Origin: Pseudo-nitzschia pungens
Lineage: Eukaryota; Bacillariophyta; Bacillariophyceae; Bacillariales; Bacillariaceae
Reading direction: 5' to 3'
DNA length: 64,000 nucleotides
Assembly (NCBI GenBank): GCA_037355855.1
Contig: CM074758.1
Coordinates: 7,289,001-7,353,000 of the forward strand
How positions within the stretch are numbered: the first letter of the stretch is position 1; each line of letters begins with the position of its first letter. Under the pieces are notes generated by a model. That model made no database searches. It saw only the letters and a list, made by a program, of their open reading frames with translations, and was not told the DNA's origin. Positions 28,650 through 39,301 of this stretch are shown piece by piece. A program made the translations under genes and the position numbers.

Positions 28650-31600
28650 TCAACCCTGAGGTCCAGTAAGCCAGGCTCTTAGAAGAGCAGCCTCTTGTTG
28701 GTATGGCTGCACTGGTTGGACAGGCGCTGCATATTGCTTCCTGGCAAGGTGGATGGTTGCAAGCCACTGCCGCTTGGCAGTCAGGGTGTAACCTTGTAGG
28801 ACGTGGAAAGGGGTTTGTAACAGGGAGTGTGACTGGGGAAGTGCACCAGCTGCACCAATTGCCAATTCTGAAGTGATGGAAGCATCAAGTGATTGGTGTT
28901 GTTCAGCATCAAGGGTACCCCCAGGACCATGGAGTCGTTCATTCCTATAAGTCCAAAGATCCCAGGAGGTAAGAAAGAACTGATGGATGATAGCTGTAGC
29001 CCAACGTTTGGGAGAGCGCTTGCTTCCAATGTGGGAGTAGTAGTCAGCCTGAATTTGGTACCAGCGAGGAGACCACCTACCAAGAAGCCAGTTGTGCCAG
29101 CCAATAGTCCTCTGTGCCCTGACAGCAGACGCAATTGCAAGTGAGTAGGATGATGGATAAATGGTCTGGCCCTTCCGAACTCTGGTGAGAAGATCCACAA
29201 TGGCAACAACCAATGATGGATCAGTTTGTTCAACTTCAAGCCTCTTCTGCAGTGGTCCCTTGAAAGCTGACACACTGTGCGTGACAGCCCCAGTGTCCTT
29301 GCAGGAGAGCACATGAGAAACCTTCTCGTTGTCTGCATCACACAAGGGACACCTAGAGTGATCCTGATACTGGTAGTGAAGGAGTTGGTTGCCAACACCA
29401 ATGCATCCAGAAGCAAACTTGACAAACCACCTTTGCATGCCAGGAGGTAATCGCTTGAAGGCAGACAGATGGGCACACCAATGGATGGAACTCATAACAG
29501 GTTGTGGAATGGGAATGTCATGGTGGGTCTGCCAATATTGAAGAAGAGGAGGACCAGAAATAGCAACATGCAAAGCATTCTGATCAAACCTTGAACACTT
29601 GCATCCATTTAGAGAAAAGGCCCAGGGCTCTAACACAAGTCTGGGATAGTGATGGGCAGAAGCTCTATGGACAGAGAGAAAGGCCTTTGCCATGCTGTCA
29701 ACCTGATGATTGCGAAGGGCCCACCAATCAAGAAAGATTCCAGCTTGATGGCCCTGAACCCATTGAAAGTTCACAGAAATTGGCAGGGCAGAAATCATGT
29801 TGCGGATGACATAAACATAATCAAAAGACTTTTGGGAAATAACCAATGGCCAAGATCCCTGAGCCTGTTTGAGAGCTGTGTCACCATCCAGAGCAATGTT
29901 GATAGAGCCAGAAGCAATATCAAAAAGATTCACCAGAGCAGTGCAACAGGTGAGAACTCCAATGATACCCGCCAGTTCACTCCTGTAGGATGACTGATCC
30001 TCAGGGGATCCACTGACAAAATTACAGCCAGTGAGAAACAATGAAGCAGACGTGGTGGAGGTATTGGGTGACAAAATGAAAGCAGAAGTTCCTCTGAGAA
30101 GGTCCGGATCAAATGAACCATCACATACAGCACTGGCAGTACCACTCGCAATAGCATCAACAAGGTGCTGACAGCCAGTCTGTGGCAGGGAATATTGGTG
30201 GAGAAGTACCCTTGGAGACGCACAGAGTGCATCAAAGGCATCTACTGGGGAGTCTGGAAGAGAATCAAATGGATTGTACTCCAGAGGATCCATGTCAGGA
30301 GGTTCAGAAACAAAAGCAGAGGACCCAACAACGCGTACAACTTGTCCACAAATAACAGGGCAGACAAGCTCAATAGCACATGCTGGTTTGTCAGAAATGA
30401 GTTCAGAAGTGACCCTGTATCTACCCCTGCCCTGGGAGGTGCTCACAATCCAGCCAGTAGAAGTTTTGAAGAATATTCTGTCGGTGGAAGGAGACAAAAA
30501 CCAAGGCCAGAGAGAAGCTGTCTGGGCAGAGAGCCAATGCCCAAGATGGAAAGTAGGAGCCAGTGCCCTGGCTGCAGGGGGTGGACAGGGGGGAAGAAAA
30601 CATGTCTGAAGAGCCTTAGTCCATAAGCGCTTTGCTGCTGGAGGCCAAGATGGAGGACATCTCGGCCAGTCAAGATGATCCCTCAAGTGATTGGAGGATG
30701 TCAGCTGGAAGGCCATGGGAGAGAGTCTTTTTCCATCTGGAGTACAAATGTCAGCAAGGGAAATAGCCTTGAGGGACATGCGCATGTGATTCAAGAGGGA
30801 CAAGTCAGCACCTCGGAAGCCAGCGTTGACAAAGGCTTGCATGAGATAACAGTCATTGGAACGTAACAGAGGAAGATCTGGGAAGTCTTCAAACAAGCTC
30901 ACAGGGTGAACAGAGAAAAACTTCCACACATGTTTGTACCAGCAAGGAGTGACGTAGGAAGCAAAAGGATGATATGGTGTGACACCAAGATGGAGAGGAA
31001 TGCCAAGTTCGAGCCGTAGAGACTCAGCAGTTAGCCTGAGAATCCTACCAGTTTGGGAGGACCTGACAGATTCCTGAAAGAGGGTGGCAATATGACTGAA
31101 CTCTTGGAGGAGGTATGGATGGATGAATCCAAAGCCTTGATAGAGGGAAGGACCATAGAACACATGTCTGGGAAATGTCCGTGACATCCCTGCTTTATTC
31201 AACACAGGAACAAGAGCTGGGTGAATTATCTTAGTCCAAGTGGCCTCATCAAGTTGCGTGACAGGCATGGGGTATTCAACAGACTTCATGAAAGAATACT
31301 TGAAGGTGTAGAGGGATGCGCGCTTCTCACACTTGGAAGCCTTGAGCTGAGAGCCAAAAGACTGAGACTGTGACTGCAAGTGAGCAATCTGTGCTTCCTC
31401 ATTGCCATCCATGGAGATAAAAACCCCAAGAGTCTTGTCAGCATGGTCAACTTCAAAACGATCCAGGGTAGCTCGATTGCCATTCTTGTCAGCAACTGAG
31501 AAGTCACCAGGCATGTCAGCAATGGAGCGATAATCCCAACCGGATCCATTCCATTTGAAATCAATCAAATAACAGAAGGATTTGGCAGGTTCAATAGCAC

Positions 31601-34490
31601 CACCAGTGGCAATAATCCCACCAGCCCACCGGTCAAGAGCTGCTTGAAAGTCAACAGCTAATTCCTCACCAGATGTGGAGGAATCAGAGCCAGCACAAAA
31701 CAAATCTGTGTCATCCACAAAGGCAAAACCCACAAGAGAAACAAGTTGCAGTGACAATGAAGTGATAAGATGGACACCATGCCCAGCCTGTTGCATCATT
31801 CGGAAGACAATTGTTGACACCAAAGCCCAAAGAGTTGGACCAATACCATTGCCTTGGCCACAACCACTGAGAGGAACAGGTTCATCACCATACACAGGAC
31901 CTGACCGACCAAAACCAGTTTTGATGTGGTGCTTGGCAAGTTGCAAAGTAGACAAAAGAACCTCACACACATGTGCAGGAACCCCAAAGCTTTGGAGAGT
32001 GAGACCTGCAATGGGATGAGAGATCCTATCATAGCAGCCCTTAGCATCATTCATAGCAACAGCACCAGATCTGCGCTTCTGCCTCAACACATCACAGATG
32101 AGCTTCTTGTTCAAGCAGGTGTTGATGGCCTTGTGGTGTTTCCTGCTGCCATGTTGATCAACCGCCACTGCATTGGCACGTTCAGCATGGGCAAGAATGC
32201 GTCTGCCAATCATCTTGTTGTTGATTTGGAACTCAGGAGACATCAACTGGATGAGTCTCATCTTATCCACTCGATATTCACCAGGTTTCTTGAATATCTC
32301 AACATCCGTGATGACCTGCCAGGCAGAAGGAGAGAAGCCAACAATCAATGGGACGGATCTCAGTAGAGTGTCAAACTTGTTCAACTGGGGATCCAGGGCA
32401 AAAGCCTTGTGGTGGGCAAAACTCAAACAAGAAGGTTCACTTGCTGTGCGTTCCCTCTGGTGTTTCCAGGCAGCAGCATTGTCAGCTGGACACACTGAAT
32501 AGTCAAAGGGAGGCAAACTCAGAATAGAGGCAGGGACTTTGAGACAAGAAAGAAATTCAGACAGGTATTTGTCAGTGGCAGGAGGAGGATTATATGTGCC
32601 ATCAAGAACTTGAGCAGAAGCATGGGCTGTGCCGAGGTAGCCAAAATCTTGAATGAAGGAGGGAGTCATGGAAGGAGTGCCAAGACACTGCTGTTGACGC
32701 CGGACATTGGATTCAGCCATAGCTGGAACCATAGTGGACTGGGACTCCAAGACCTGTTCAGCACCATCAGGGCCAACTGCAATAGCTCGCAAGACAGCTG
32801 ACTTGTTGACACGTCCCCGAATAGACCTAGCAGCAAGACCAAGCTCTCTTTGAAGACGTTCCCTGCGCATCCGGGCACGAATCTGGGAAGCATTCTGGTT
32901 GTGAGGTTTGCCTTCAGCAAGAAGTGCATCCACCAGGCCTTGATGGAAGGAGTCTCTCCAAGAGGGGGCCAATTTCTTCACTGCCCGGTATTGTCTGTAA
33001 GCTTGTTTCAGATGGAGGAGAGCACTTGAAAGATCACTGTGTTCTCCTTTGTAGAGAGAAAGCTTGCAGGCCAACCTTTTCAAAACAGTATGACTGGTGG
33101 ACACACCCTGTCTCAACTTAACAACACGCCGCCAAAAGTCAATGGTATCACGATAGACTTGCAGCTTAGGTGACCATGGAACCAGACCAGCTTTTGTGTG
33201 GCAAAGGTTTTGTTCAACAGAGAGCCTGAGAGAGGTGGAGGTTTCATGGAGGACTTCATATGTGGTGATGAGATCAGCGCGCACAGAAATATCCCCAGAC
33301 TGAAACTGAGCCAGGAGGTGTTCCAGCTTAGCTTGGAGAGAATACACTCCAGCCTTCAGAAAGCTGTGCCTGACACGCTTGAAATACCGTTGGCGCAGAT
33401 GAGGGTGGGAGGACTGGAGTTTGGAATGAGAGAAGCTCACGGGAGGTGGCAGGTGTTTGCCCATGAGGCTGCAATTACAGACTTCAATCCAAAGCATTCT
33501 GTGGTCCGATTCCATACCATAGGCGCCACCAAAGGGACAATACCCAGCCCTGAGAACATCAACATTCTCAGAGACCCAAATGGCATCAATTGGTGTTCTG
33601 GTAGTGTTGCGGTTGTGAGTGGCAGGAGGAGAAGACTGACTATGAAGGGTAAGAATGGCATCTCTGAAACCAAGAGCCTTGAGCTCAAAAGACAAGCCAT
33701 CAGTCCGAACATCAGCATTTTGATCAATCCCAAGAATGACCTGGTCACCTGCACCCAGACAGACCTGAAGGGCAGCAGTCAAATCCCTGTGAAAGAGAAT
33801 GCATGGATTGGGACTGAAAAGATTTTCAGCTGCTTGAAAGTATCGGTACTGTTGATTCCAGACGGAACCAAGGTCCCTGTCATTTTCAACAGGGCAGTAA
33901 GCAGAAAACATAGTGACAGTGTAACCATTCCTGCCCTGAAACTTGACAAAGGACCATCTCCCAAGACCAGAAGGATCAGCCCCATGGGCAATCTTGTGGG
34001 AACTGAACAGTTGATCAATGGAAAACCCTGTACCACCAGGCTGAAGCCATGAACAGTCAGAAGCTTCATGCTTGTTGTTGGCAAGATAGGAAAAACTTGA
34101 GGGACAGACATTCTTCATGCGCCGATTAAAAAGATCACAGGGCAGGAGCTTGGATTCATTCAAACAATGTTCAGCAAAAAGCGCCACACTGGCGTTGCTC
34201 TTGACAAATCGTCGGGAGTTGTGCTTGGACCTGGACATAAAGGCAGCTCTACGTTGGGGTCCAATGTTTTGGAAGGTGATAATGGTGGAATTAGAGGATG
34301 GAGCTTGAGGAAAGGAATGACCAAAACTATCAGAATCCTTAGCAGCAAGAGAGTCTCCATGAAGAGTTAATTGGACAAAATGAGAGACAGGGGAAGAGGC
34401 GGAGGGGGAAAAGGGAGAAACAGTAGAAGCATTGATGGGATTTGGATTGGAAGGCACCCCATCAAACCTCATACCAGAAGAGCTAACCAT
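28650..34490 (-). CDS. ORF2 protein of copy D (1946 aa): endonuclease, RT, RNase H, CCHC
   Basis: Start taken at the ATG of the ATGGTTAG overlap (34490); an in-frame ATG at 34562 is the alternative. Same length and domain order as copy A, with all signature residues visible: FQNIG, GIDQNAD and SDHRMLW of the APE-type endonuclease; NDAKGCYDR, GCGQGNG and FAFVDDTDL of the RT; CDGSFD, YRSELAG, ALDGDT and VDSMAK of RNase H; the CPLC...H...C finger. Scattered conservative differences from A (for example HSQSSPP for HSTSSPP, VISQ-flanking QAQG for QAEG) show a separate lineage. No frameshift or stop. Confidence 0.95.
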   Translation of the reverse strand: MVSSSGMRFDGVPSNPNPINASTVSPFSPSASSPVSHFVQLTLHGDSLAAKDSDSFGHSFPQAPSSNSTIITFQNIGPQRRAAFMSRSKHNSRRFVKSNASVALFAEHCLNESKLLPCDLFNRRMKNVCPSSFSYLANNKHEASDCSWLQPGGTGFSIDQLFSSHKIAHGADPSGLGRWSFVKFQGRNGYTVTMFSAYCPVENDRDLGSVWNQQYRYFQAAENLFSPNPCILFHRDLTAALQVCLGAGDQVILGIDQNADVRTDGLSFELKALGFRDAILTLHSQSSPPATHNRNTTRTPIDAIWVSENVDVLRAGYCPFGGAYGMESDHRMLWIEVCNCSLMGKHLPPPVSFSHSKLQSSHPHLRQRYFKRVRHSFLKAGVYSLQAKLEHLLAQFQSGDISVRADLITTYEVLHETSTSLRLSVEQNLCHTKAGLVPWSPKLQVYRDTIDFWRRVVKLRQGVSTSHTVLKRLACKLSLYKGEHSDLSSALLHLKQAYRQYRAVKKLAPSWRDSFHQGLVDALLAEGKPHNQNASQIRARMRRERLQRELGLAARSIRGRVNKSAVLRAIAVGPDGAEQVLESQSTMVPAMAESNVRRQQQCLGTPSMTPSFIQDFGYLGTAHASAQVLDGTYNPPPATDKYLSEFLSCLKVPASILSLPPFDYSVCPADNAAAWKHQRERTASEPSCLSFAHHKAFALDPQLNKFDTLLRSVPLIVGFSPSAWQVITDVEIFKKPGEYRVDKMRLIQLMSPEFQINNKMIGRRILAHAERANAVAVDQHGSRKHHKAINTCLNKKLICDVLRQKRRSGAVAMNDAKGCYDRISHPIAGLTLQSFGVPAHVCEVLLSTLQLAKHHIKTGFGRSGPVYGDEPVPLSGCGQGNGIGPTLWALVSTIVFRMMQQAGHGVHLITSLSLQLVSLVGFAFVDDTDLFCAGSDSSTSGEELAVDFQAALDRWAGGIIATGGAIEPAKSFCYLIDFKWNGSGWDYRSIADMPGDFSVADKNGNRATLDRFEVDHADKTLGVFISMDGNEEAQIAHLQSQSQSFGSQLKASKCEKRASLYTFKYSFMKSVEYPMPVTQLDEATWTKIIHPALVPVLNKAGMSRTFPRHVFYGPSLYQGFGFIHPYLLQEFSHIATLFQESVRSSQTGRILRLTAESLRLELGIPLHLGVTPYHPFASYVTPCWYKHVWKFFSVHPVSLFEDFPDLPLLRSNDCYLMQAFVNAGFRGADLSLLNHMRMSLKAISLADICTPDGKRLSPMAFQLTSSNHLRDHLDWPRCPPSWPPAAKRLWTKALQTCFLPPCPPPAARALAPTFHLGHWLSAQTASLWPWFLSPSTDRIFFKTSTGWIVSTSQGRGRYRVTSELISDKPACAIELVCPVICGQVVRVVGSSAFVSEPPDMDPLEYNPFDSLPDSPVDAFDALCASPRVLLHQYSLPQTGCQHLVDAIASGTASAVCDGSFDPDLLRGTSAFILSPNTSTTSASLFLTGCNFVSGSPEDQSSYRSELAGIIGVLTCCTALVNLFDIASGSINIALDGDTALKQAQGSWPLVISQKSFDYVYVIRNMISALPISVNFQWVQGHQAGIFLDWWALRNHQVDSMAKAFLSVHRASAHHYPRLVLEPWAFSLNGCKCSRFDQNALHVAISGPPLLQYWQTHHDIPIPQPVMSSIHWCAHLSAFKRLPPGMQRWFVKFASGCIGVGNQLLHYQYQDHSRCPLCDADNEKVSHVLSCKDTGAVTHSVSAFKGPLQKRLEVEQTDPSLVVAIVDLLTRVRKGQTIYPSSYSLAIASAVRAQRTIGWHNWLLGRWSPRWYQIQADYYSHIGSKRSPKRWATAIIHQFFLTSWDLWTYRNERLHGPGGTLDAEQHQSLDASITSELAIGAAGALPQSHSLLQTPFHVLQGYTLTAKRQWLATIHLARKQYAAPVQPVQPYQQEAALLRAWLTGPQG

Positions 34491-37440
34491 GATCAGAAGG
34501 AAACCCAGTCTGTCGCAGGGATGGAAGAGTTGCCGGAGCTGATTTGGTGGAAACATTGGCATGGCTCAAATCACTGACGCTAGCATCATGGCTGGAGGAG
34601 AATGCAATTGCAGCAACTCCAAGCCTCAGTGCAGAGGCTGCGTCTTCCCCACCACCGGCAGCAGGAACTGCAGTTGAGGAATCAGGAGAGGCCACAGGGA
34701 GGTCACCGGCCATGGCATTCTGGGGAGGGTCAGGAACTGCAGGGGAAACTTCAGGAGGAATACCAGGAGAGGCATCAGCCTTGGCAACATTGGAAGGATC
34801 ACCTCCAGTAGGAACACCACCTGCAGGCGCTGAAGCCTGGACATCAGTGAGATTGGAAGTACCGGTTGCTAAAGTATCCATGGATTGAGAATCATCAAAT
34901 CCGCCACCACCACTGTCAGCACGGGCTTGGAGGTTAAAGTGCAGATCCAGATCAAAGGTGAGGTCTGGGGCAAGGTCAACTGACAAGTCATCATCAACAA
35001 GTTCCCAATCTCTTGCATCCCCATCACCAAAAAAGGGAAGAGAGTCATCCTGCATTGGATCTGCAGCAGGTTCAGTTTCCACAACACAATTGGCAGCAGC
35101 ATCCCAATGGTAGGCTTCCATTTCAGTCAAGCACTCAGAAGAGAACCATTGTCGAACACAAGAACCATAATGAGCTTCCAGTATAATAGGCAGGAAAGAC
35201 AACATGGCCATTGCTTCAGCCTTGGTAGTGATATTGTACAAAGCAAGGATCTCGCCTCGGTATGAACTGGTATCGACAGAAAGAAAAAGAGGCCATGACC
35301 AATTGTCACGGGTTCTGATACCCAGAAGCACACTGCGCAGTGTCTTCAAACCCAGCCCTTGGCCCAGGTCAACTGGAAGATCAAGATCAACTACCCCCAG
35401 AACAGGAGCAGTTTCATGGCTCTCAATAAATTTAGCTTGGCGGTGCTTAGCCTGGCGAACAGTCTTGAGCTTGGAGGGGGGAAGAGGTCTGTCAGAAGGA
35501 TTGGTAGCTGTCTCAATAAACTTGTAGAATTTACCATCAGGGAGAGAGGCAATGTCTGAAGGTTTGCACCGGTTGAACTGGGCTTTGAGGAGCTTAACAG
35601 TTTGGGCGCGCTTTGTTGCATCACATAAAACATGAGCAGCCAGAACCGGATTAGGATCAGGAGTTCTGGAGTTGTCAAGGCTGATATTCTTCCTGATAAC
35701 AGCAATAGGACACGCCTGAAACCTGGGATGAGTGTGAAGCAATTCGTTGTAGTGGTCAAGATCAAAACTCTGCATGTAAGATCCAAGGAGAAAGCCACAT
35801 GTGACAATAACTGGGGCCTGTATGTGGTCATATTTCAGGTCCATATCACGGTCTCTGAGCCTCTGGAGCAATTGTGCTGAAAAGAGTTTCTCCAGGGAAG
35901 CACTGTGGCCCACAAAGAAGCGTAGATGAGGAGCAGTTCTACTGCGAAGCCAGAGCTGAGCAACATACAATTCCAAGGTCTTCCTGTCAGGAAGTGTCGT
36001 CCAAAACTTGGTAACAGGCTTGGCCTTGGGGTTGAGCCTGGCTCTGGAGGGAAAAACATACAACACCAGGCGCTTGTCAACAGTCCATAGAAGATCCAAA
36101 GCTTCCTTGAGAGACTTGAGCAGCTCATCATATAGTTCCCCAGGGCGTTGTGACATCAACCTTGGAAGGGACAGAGTGACATAAGAACTATGAGAACACT
36201 TGGTGCCAGCAGTGACATCCACTGGAGCTCTAGAATCACTGGAGCAAACCCCTCGGCGTTGGAGGAAATGCCCAGCAGAGGAGGACAAGACAGTAGCATC
36301 ACCACCACCAGGAAGAAAGGACACTGATTTGGAAGTGGAAGCATCATCAACTGCAGCTGGCGCAGGTGTAGGAGGTCGCTTCTTGAAATACCAGTGGGAG
36401 CCAAGCACCTGATTGGCTGCCAACCAAACTCTTCCTTCAGTGCTGGGCAAAAGGTTACCTTCACAATACAGGTCATCAAAACACTCAGGAGACATCTTGG
36501 CCAAACCAATAAGACATCTCTTCAGAGCATGGCCTGAAGGTTGCTTGGTCCAGTCTGCAGAGGCTTGAAAGCAGAGAGAAGCAAGGGAAACCAGGGACTC
36601 CACAGAAGCAGTTCTCCACTCAGGGTTGTCAGGAAAGGCTTGAGCATATGCTGGAGGGATGGCAGACTGACAGACATCATGGATGGATTTCTTGTCATTC
36701 CCATCTTTCTTGCTGAAGAAGTGAGTAGGACTAGGACACCCAGTCCATAGCCGGGATCCTGCTGGAGTTTTACGAAGAGTGTGGATAGGGGTGGGAATGG
36801 AAGCACGACCAGTAAAAGGCCCCTTACCGTAGAAGCACCAGAGGAAGGAATCTGAGTGAGCTTTGTTGGCAGCAGCCAGGACTTTCTTGCGCAGGGCATG
36901 TCGCTCTGCAGACGGTGTGTCAGAAAGAAATGCAAGAGTAGCTTGTTTCAGACTAGACTTGGAAGGAGAGACCTTGGAAGGAGGGTGCTTAGAGTCTGAG
37001 TGCTCAGAGCCTGGCTGGCCATCCCGAGACGTCGCACTGTTGGACTTTCCACTGTTGGGCTTCCCACTGTTGGACGTCCCACTGTTGGAATTTCCACTGT
37101 TGGACTTCCCACTGTTGGACTTCCCACTGTCAGACGTCCCACTGTCGGACTGCCCACTGCCTGGATGCCCTGTGTCTGAATGCCCAGTGCCTGACTGCTC
37201 AGTGCTCATATCAACATCATCTAGTGCACCAGTAGACACAGCAGAAGTGAAGGACATATCATCATCAGAAGGGAGTGAATCCCTAGCTGTACGGGGAGAG
37301 GGAGGGGGAGAGGGAGTAGCCTGAAGAACGGAACCAGCAGGTAGTCGGCGGGAAGGGGTCCCCGTAAAGGCGCGTTTGTTTGAAGGAGTGTTAGCCAAGG
37401 GAGACCTTTTTCGCCTGGAAGCTGGCGGGGGGGGAGGCAT
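34483..37440 (-). CDS. ORF1 protein of copy D (985 aa)
   Basis: Start at ATG 37440 (MPPPPPASRRKRS) in a CACCATGCC context, as in K. The first ~170 residues differ from A ORF1. They form a basic N-terminus, then an acidic patch (PSDDDMSF), then short tandem repeats of SNSGK/SNSGT type (about 37020-37150) where A has Ser-Gln repeats. From FWCFYGKGP-like (here LWCFYGKGP) onward the two align, and from MSPECFDDLYCEGN onward they are nearly identical. It shares the Asp-rich tail and Pro/Ala-rich C-terminus. Function is inferred by position: RNP/gag-like, no recognised fold. It overlaps ORF2 by 8 nt. Confidence 0.87.
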   Translation of the reverse strand: MPPPPPASRRKRSPLANTPSNKRAFTGTPSRRLPAGSVLQATPSPPPSPRTARDSLPSDDDMSFTSAVSTGALDDVDMSTEQSGTGHSDTGHPGSGQSDSGTSDSGKSNSGKSNSGNSNSGTSNSGKPNSGKSNSATSRDGQPGSEHSDSKHPPSKVSPSKSSLKQATLAFLSDTPSAERHALRKKVLAAANKAHSDSFLWCFYGKGPFTGRASIPTPIHTLRKTPAGSRLWTGCPSPTHFFSKKDGNDKKSIHDVCQSAIPPAYAQAFPDNPEWRTASVESLVSLASLCFQASADWTKQPSGHALKRCLIGLAKMSPECFDDLYCEGNLLPSTEGRVWLAANQVLGSHWYFKKRPPTPAPAAVDDASTSKSVSFLPGGGDATVLSSSAGHFLQRRGVCSSDSRAPVDVTAGTKCSHSSYVTLSLPRLMSQRPGELYDELLKSLKEALDLLWTVDKRLVLYVFPSRARLNPKAKPVTKFWTTLPDRKTLELYVAQLWLRSRTAPHLRFFVGHSASLEKLFSAQLLQRLRDRDMDLKYDHIQAPVIVTCGFLLGSYMQSFDLDHYNELLHTHPRFQACPIAVIRKNISLDNSRTPDPNPVLAAHVLCDATKRAQTVKLLKAQFNRCKPSDIASLPDGKFYKFIETATNPSDRPLPPSKLKTVRQAKHRQAKFIESHETAPVLGVVDLDLPVDLGQGLGLKTLRSVLLGIRTRDNWSWPLFLSVDTSSYRGEILALYNITTKAEAMAMLSFLPIILEAHYGSCVRQWFSSECLTEMEAYHWDAAANCVVETEPAADPMQDDSLPFFGDGDARDWELVDDDLSVDLAPDLTFDLDLHFNLQARADSGGGGFDDSQSMDTLATGTSNLTDVQASAPAGGVPTGGDPSNVAKADASPGIPPEVSPAVPDPPQNAMAGDLPVASPDSSTAVPAAGGGEDAASALRLGVAAIAFSSSHDASVSDLSHANVSTKSAPATLPSLRQTGFPSDHG

Positions 37441-39301
37441 GGTGGGCACTGCTCTGGGATGTAAAAGTGCCAGGTGATGACAAAGGCCGGGGCAGGAGAA
37501 GCACCGGTTGAGGGCAAATCAACAAACTGAAAAGCACCAGTTGAGTGATAGGTTGTATGCTGGGAAACAGGATACAGCAGCAACAACAGGTCCAATGTTG
37601 GTCTGAACAAGGAAAAATTCCAGGGGAACCAAAAGAAAAGGCTGGAGCACTACCAGAAGAGTCACGCTCGAAACCCACAGAGGTGCTCTGGAGTTACAGA
37701 ATTTAGAAACTCCAGTAGACCACTGCAAATCGTGAAATTTTTGCTAAAAAACGAGCAAAATTTGTCTCACACTTGGAGCACAAAAACTCTGCGCGCGAAG
37801 AACTCTGCAAATCGTGTAGGCTTGGCTTGTACTCGTGTAGGCTCGGAGCGCTGCCTGGAACTCTGCAAATCGTACTTGTGTAGGCTTGAAGAACGTAGAA
37901 CGTTAGGGGGATATCACGGAACAGAGCTGCTGTAGAATTCTACAGGGAAAATTCTGGTAGTTCTGTCCAGAGTTGCGGGCAAATGGAATAGAAGTACCAC
38001 TTTTGGCCCTGTAGAATTTACGTAGAGGGGGGAAATGGAAACAGTATCCAGGGCAATTGGCTTGAAAACAGCGAGGCAATAAAACCAGGGAAGCTGCTTG
38101 CTTGAAAACAGGGGCTTTAGTAGGAACACTTAGGGACCGGGGGAGATCAATGGCAGGGCACACTTAAAAGGCTCAGGAGGGAACTTGAAGTTCAAACTCG
38201 CAAGTACTTATAAGTGGAAACAGTATCCAGGGGCAATTGGCTTGAAAACAGGGACCTTGAGCGAGACACTTAGGGACCAGGGGAACAGTGGAAACAGTAT
38301 CCGGGGGCAATTGGCTTGAAAACAGGTACCTTGAGCGAGACACTTAGGGACCAGGGAAGCTGCTTGCTTGAAAACAGGGGCTTTAGTAGAAAAACCTAGG
38401 GACCAGGGGGAGGCTTGTGTCTTGAAAACAGTGTCGAACTTGAAGTTCAAGTTGGGGTTGCTTAATAGCGAAAACACTTAGGGATCAGGGGCCTCGCGAA
38501 CACTTAGGGACCAGAGATACTGTAGTCTTGAAAACAAGGGGCTGTAGTAGTTGTAGTCTTGGAAACAAGAGTGCAATAAGTAGGAGGTACTTAGGGATCG
38601 ATTGGTCTTGGCTTGAAAACAGGTGTAGTAGGGGGAGCCTTAAGCAAAAACACTTAGGGACTGGGGGGCTTGGCTAGGTAACAGGGTAGCGCTTAAGTGA
38701 TTGACACTAGTAAGAGCAGGGGGCAATTGGCTTGAAAATAAAGGGGAACTGGAAGATATGCTTGCGCGAACTTGCAGATACTTAGGGATCAGCGAGTAGG
38801 AACCTTCTAGAAGGGGGGTGTATATGTGTTCGATCTTGAAGAATGTAGAACGTTAAGTAGGTTCGACCTTGAAGAATGTAGAACGTTAAGTGGATATCAC
38901 TTAAGGGGCTTGAAAGACTGTATAGCGTTAAATAATAAGGTAGCTTGAAAACAGATCGAGAAACCGAGCTCGGAGACAAAGCGGAACAGAAGCAGCTGTA
39001 GAATTAGTACTGCAATTGCTGTAGAAAATTATGTGTTGTTTTTGCTTGCCGAAGCTTGTTGCTGCCGATCGACCGACCGACACGGAAACAAGCAACCAAA
39101 GCAACCAAAGGAAGCAAGGAGCAGCCAAACAAATAGCAGAATCAGATAGGGGAGGTCTCTGTTAATAGGTGTAGTGCTTGGTTTTGTTGTAGGAGCTTTA
39201 GAAGTGAGTGAGATATCAAAGGGGAAAGTTGTGTAGAAATCTACGTGTTTTAAGTACTGGAACATCGGAACGTCGGACAAAATGCGCGATGCGAAAATTG
39301 T
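37441..39301 (-). promoter_or_regulatory. 5' leader of copy D
   Basis: From 39301: conserved terminus, about 0.57 kb of head region, hairpin block (about 38040-38720), a segment at about 37740-38030 with repeated GCAAATCGT motifs that A lacks, and only about one 34-bp minisatellite unit (37480-37515) before ORF1. Confidence 0.75.

Larger units (their letters stand above)
28347..39301 (-). mobile_element. Full-length autonomous non-LTR retrotransposon, copy D (intact ORFs)
   Basis: 10.96 kb from a 5' terminus at 39301 (ACAATTTTCGCATCGCGCAT) to an (ATT)n tail at 28347, with a 19-bp target-site duplication. Both ORFs are open. The leader is only about 1.86 kb because the 34-bp array is almost absent. 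Its tail reads AAATAAGTATATTATT, the partner-element version, instead of AAATACGTATATT. With perfect duplications and no coding defects it is the best candidate for a recently active copy. Confidence 0.95.

Noticed and set aside
33198..34052. Long antisense open frames over ORF2 (for example 284 codons here and at 57130-57984)
   Set aside because: They lie opposite the conserved endonuclease coding region and follow its codon pattern; no domain or start context supports them.
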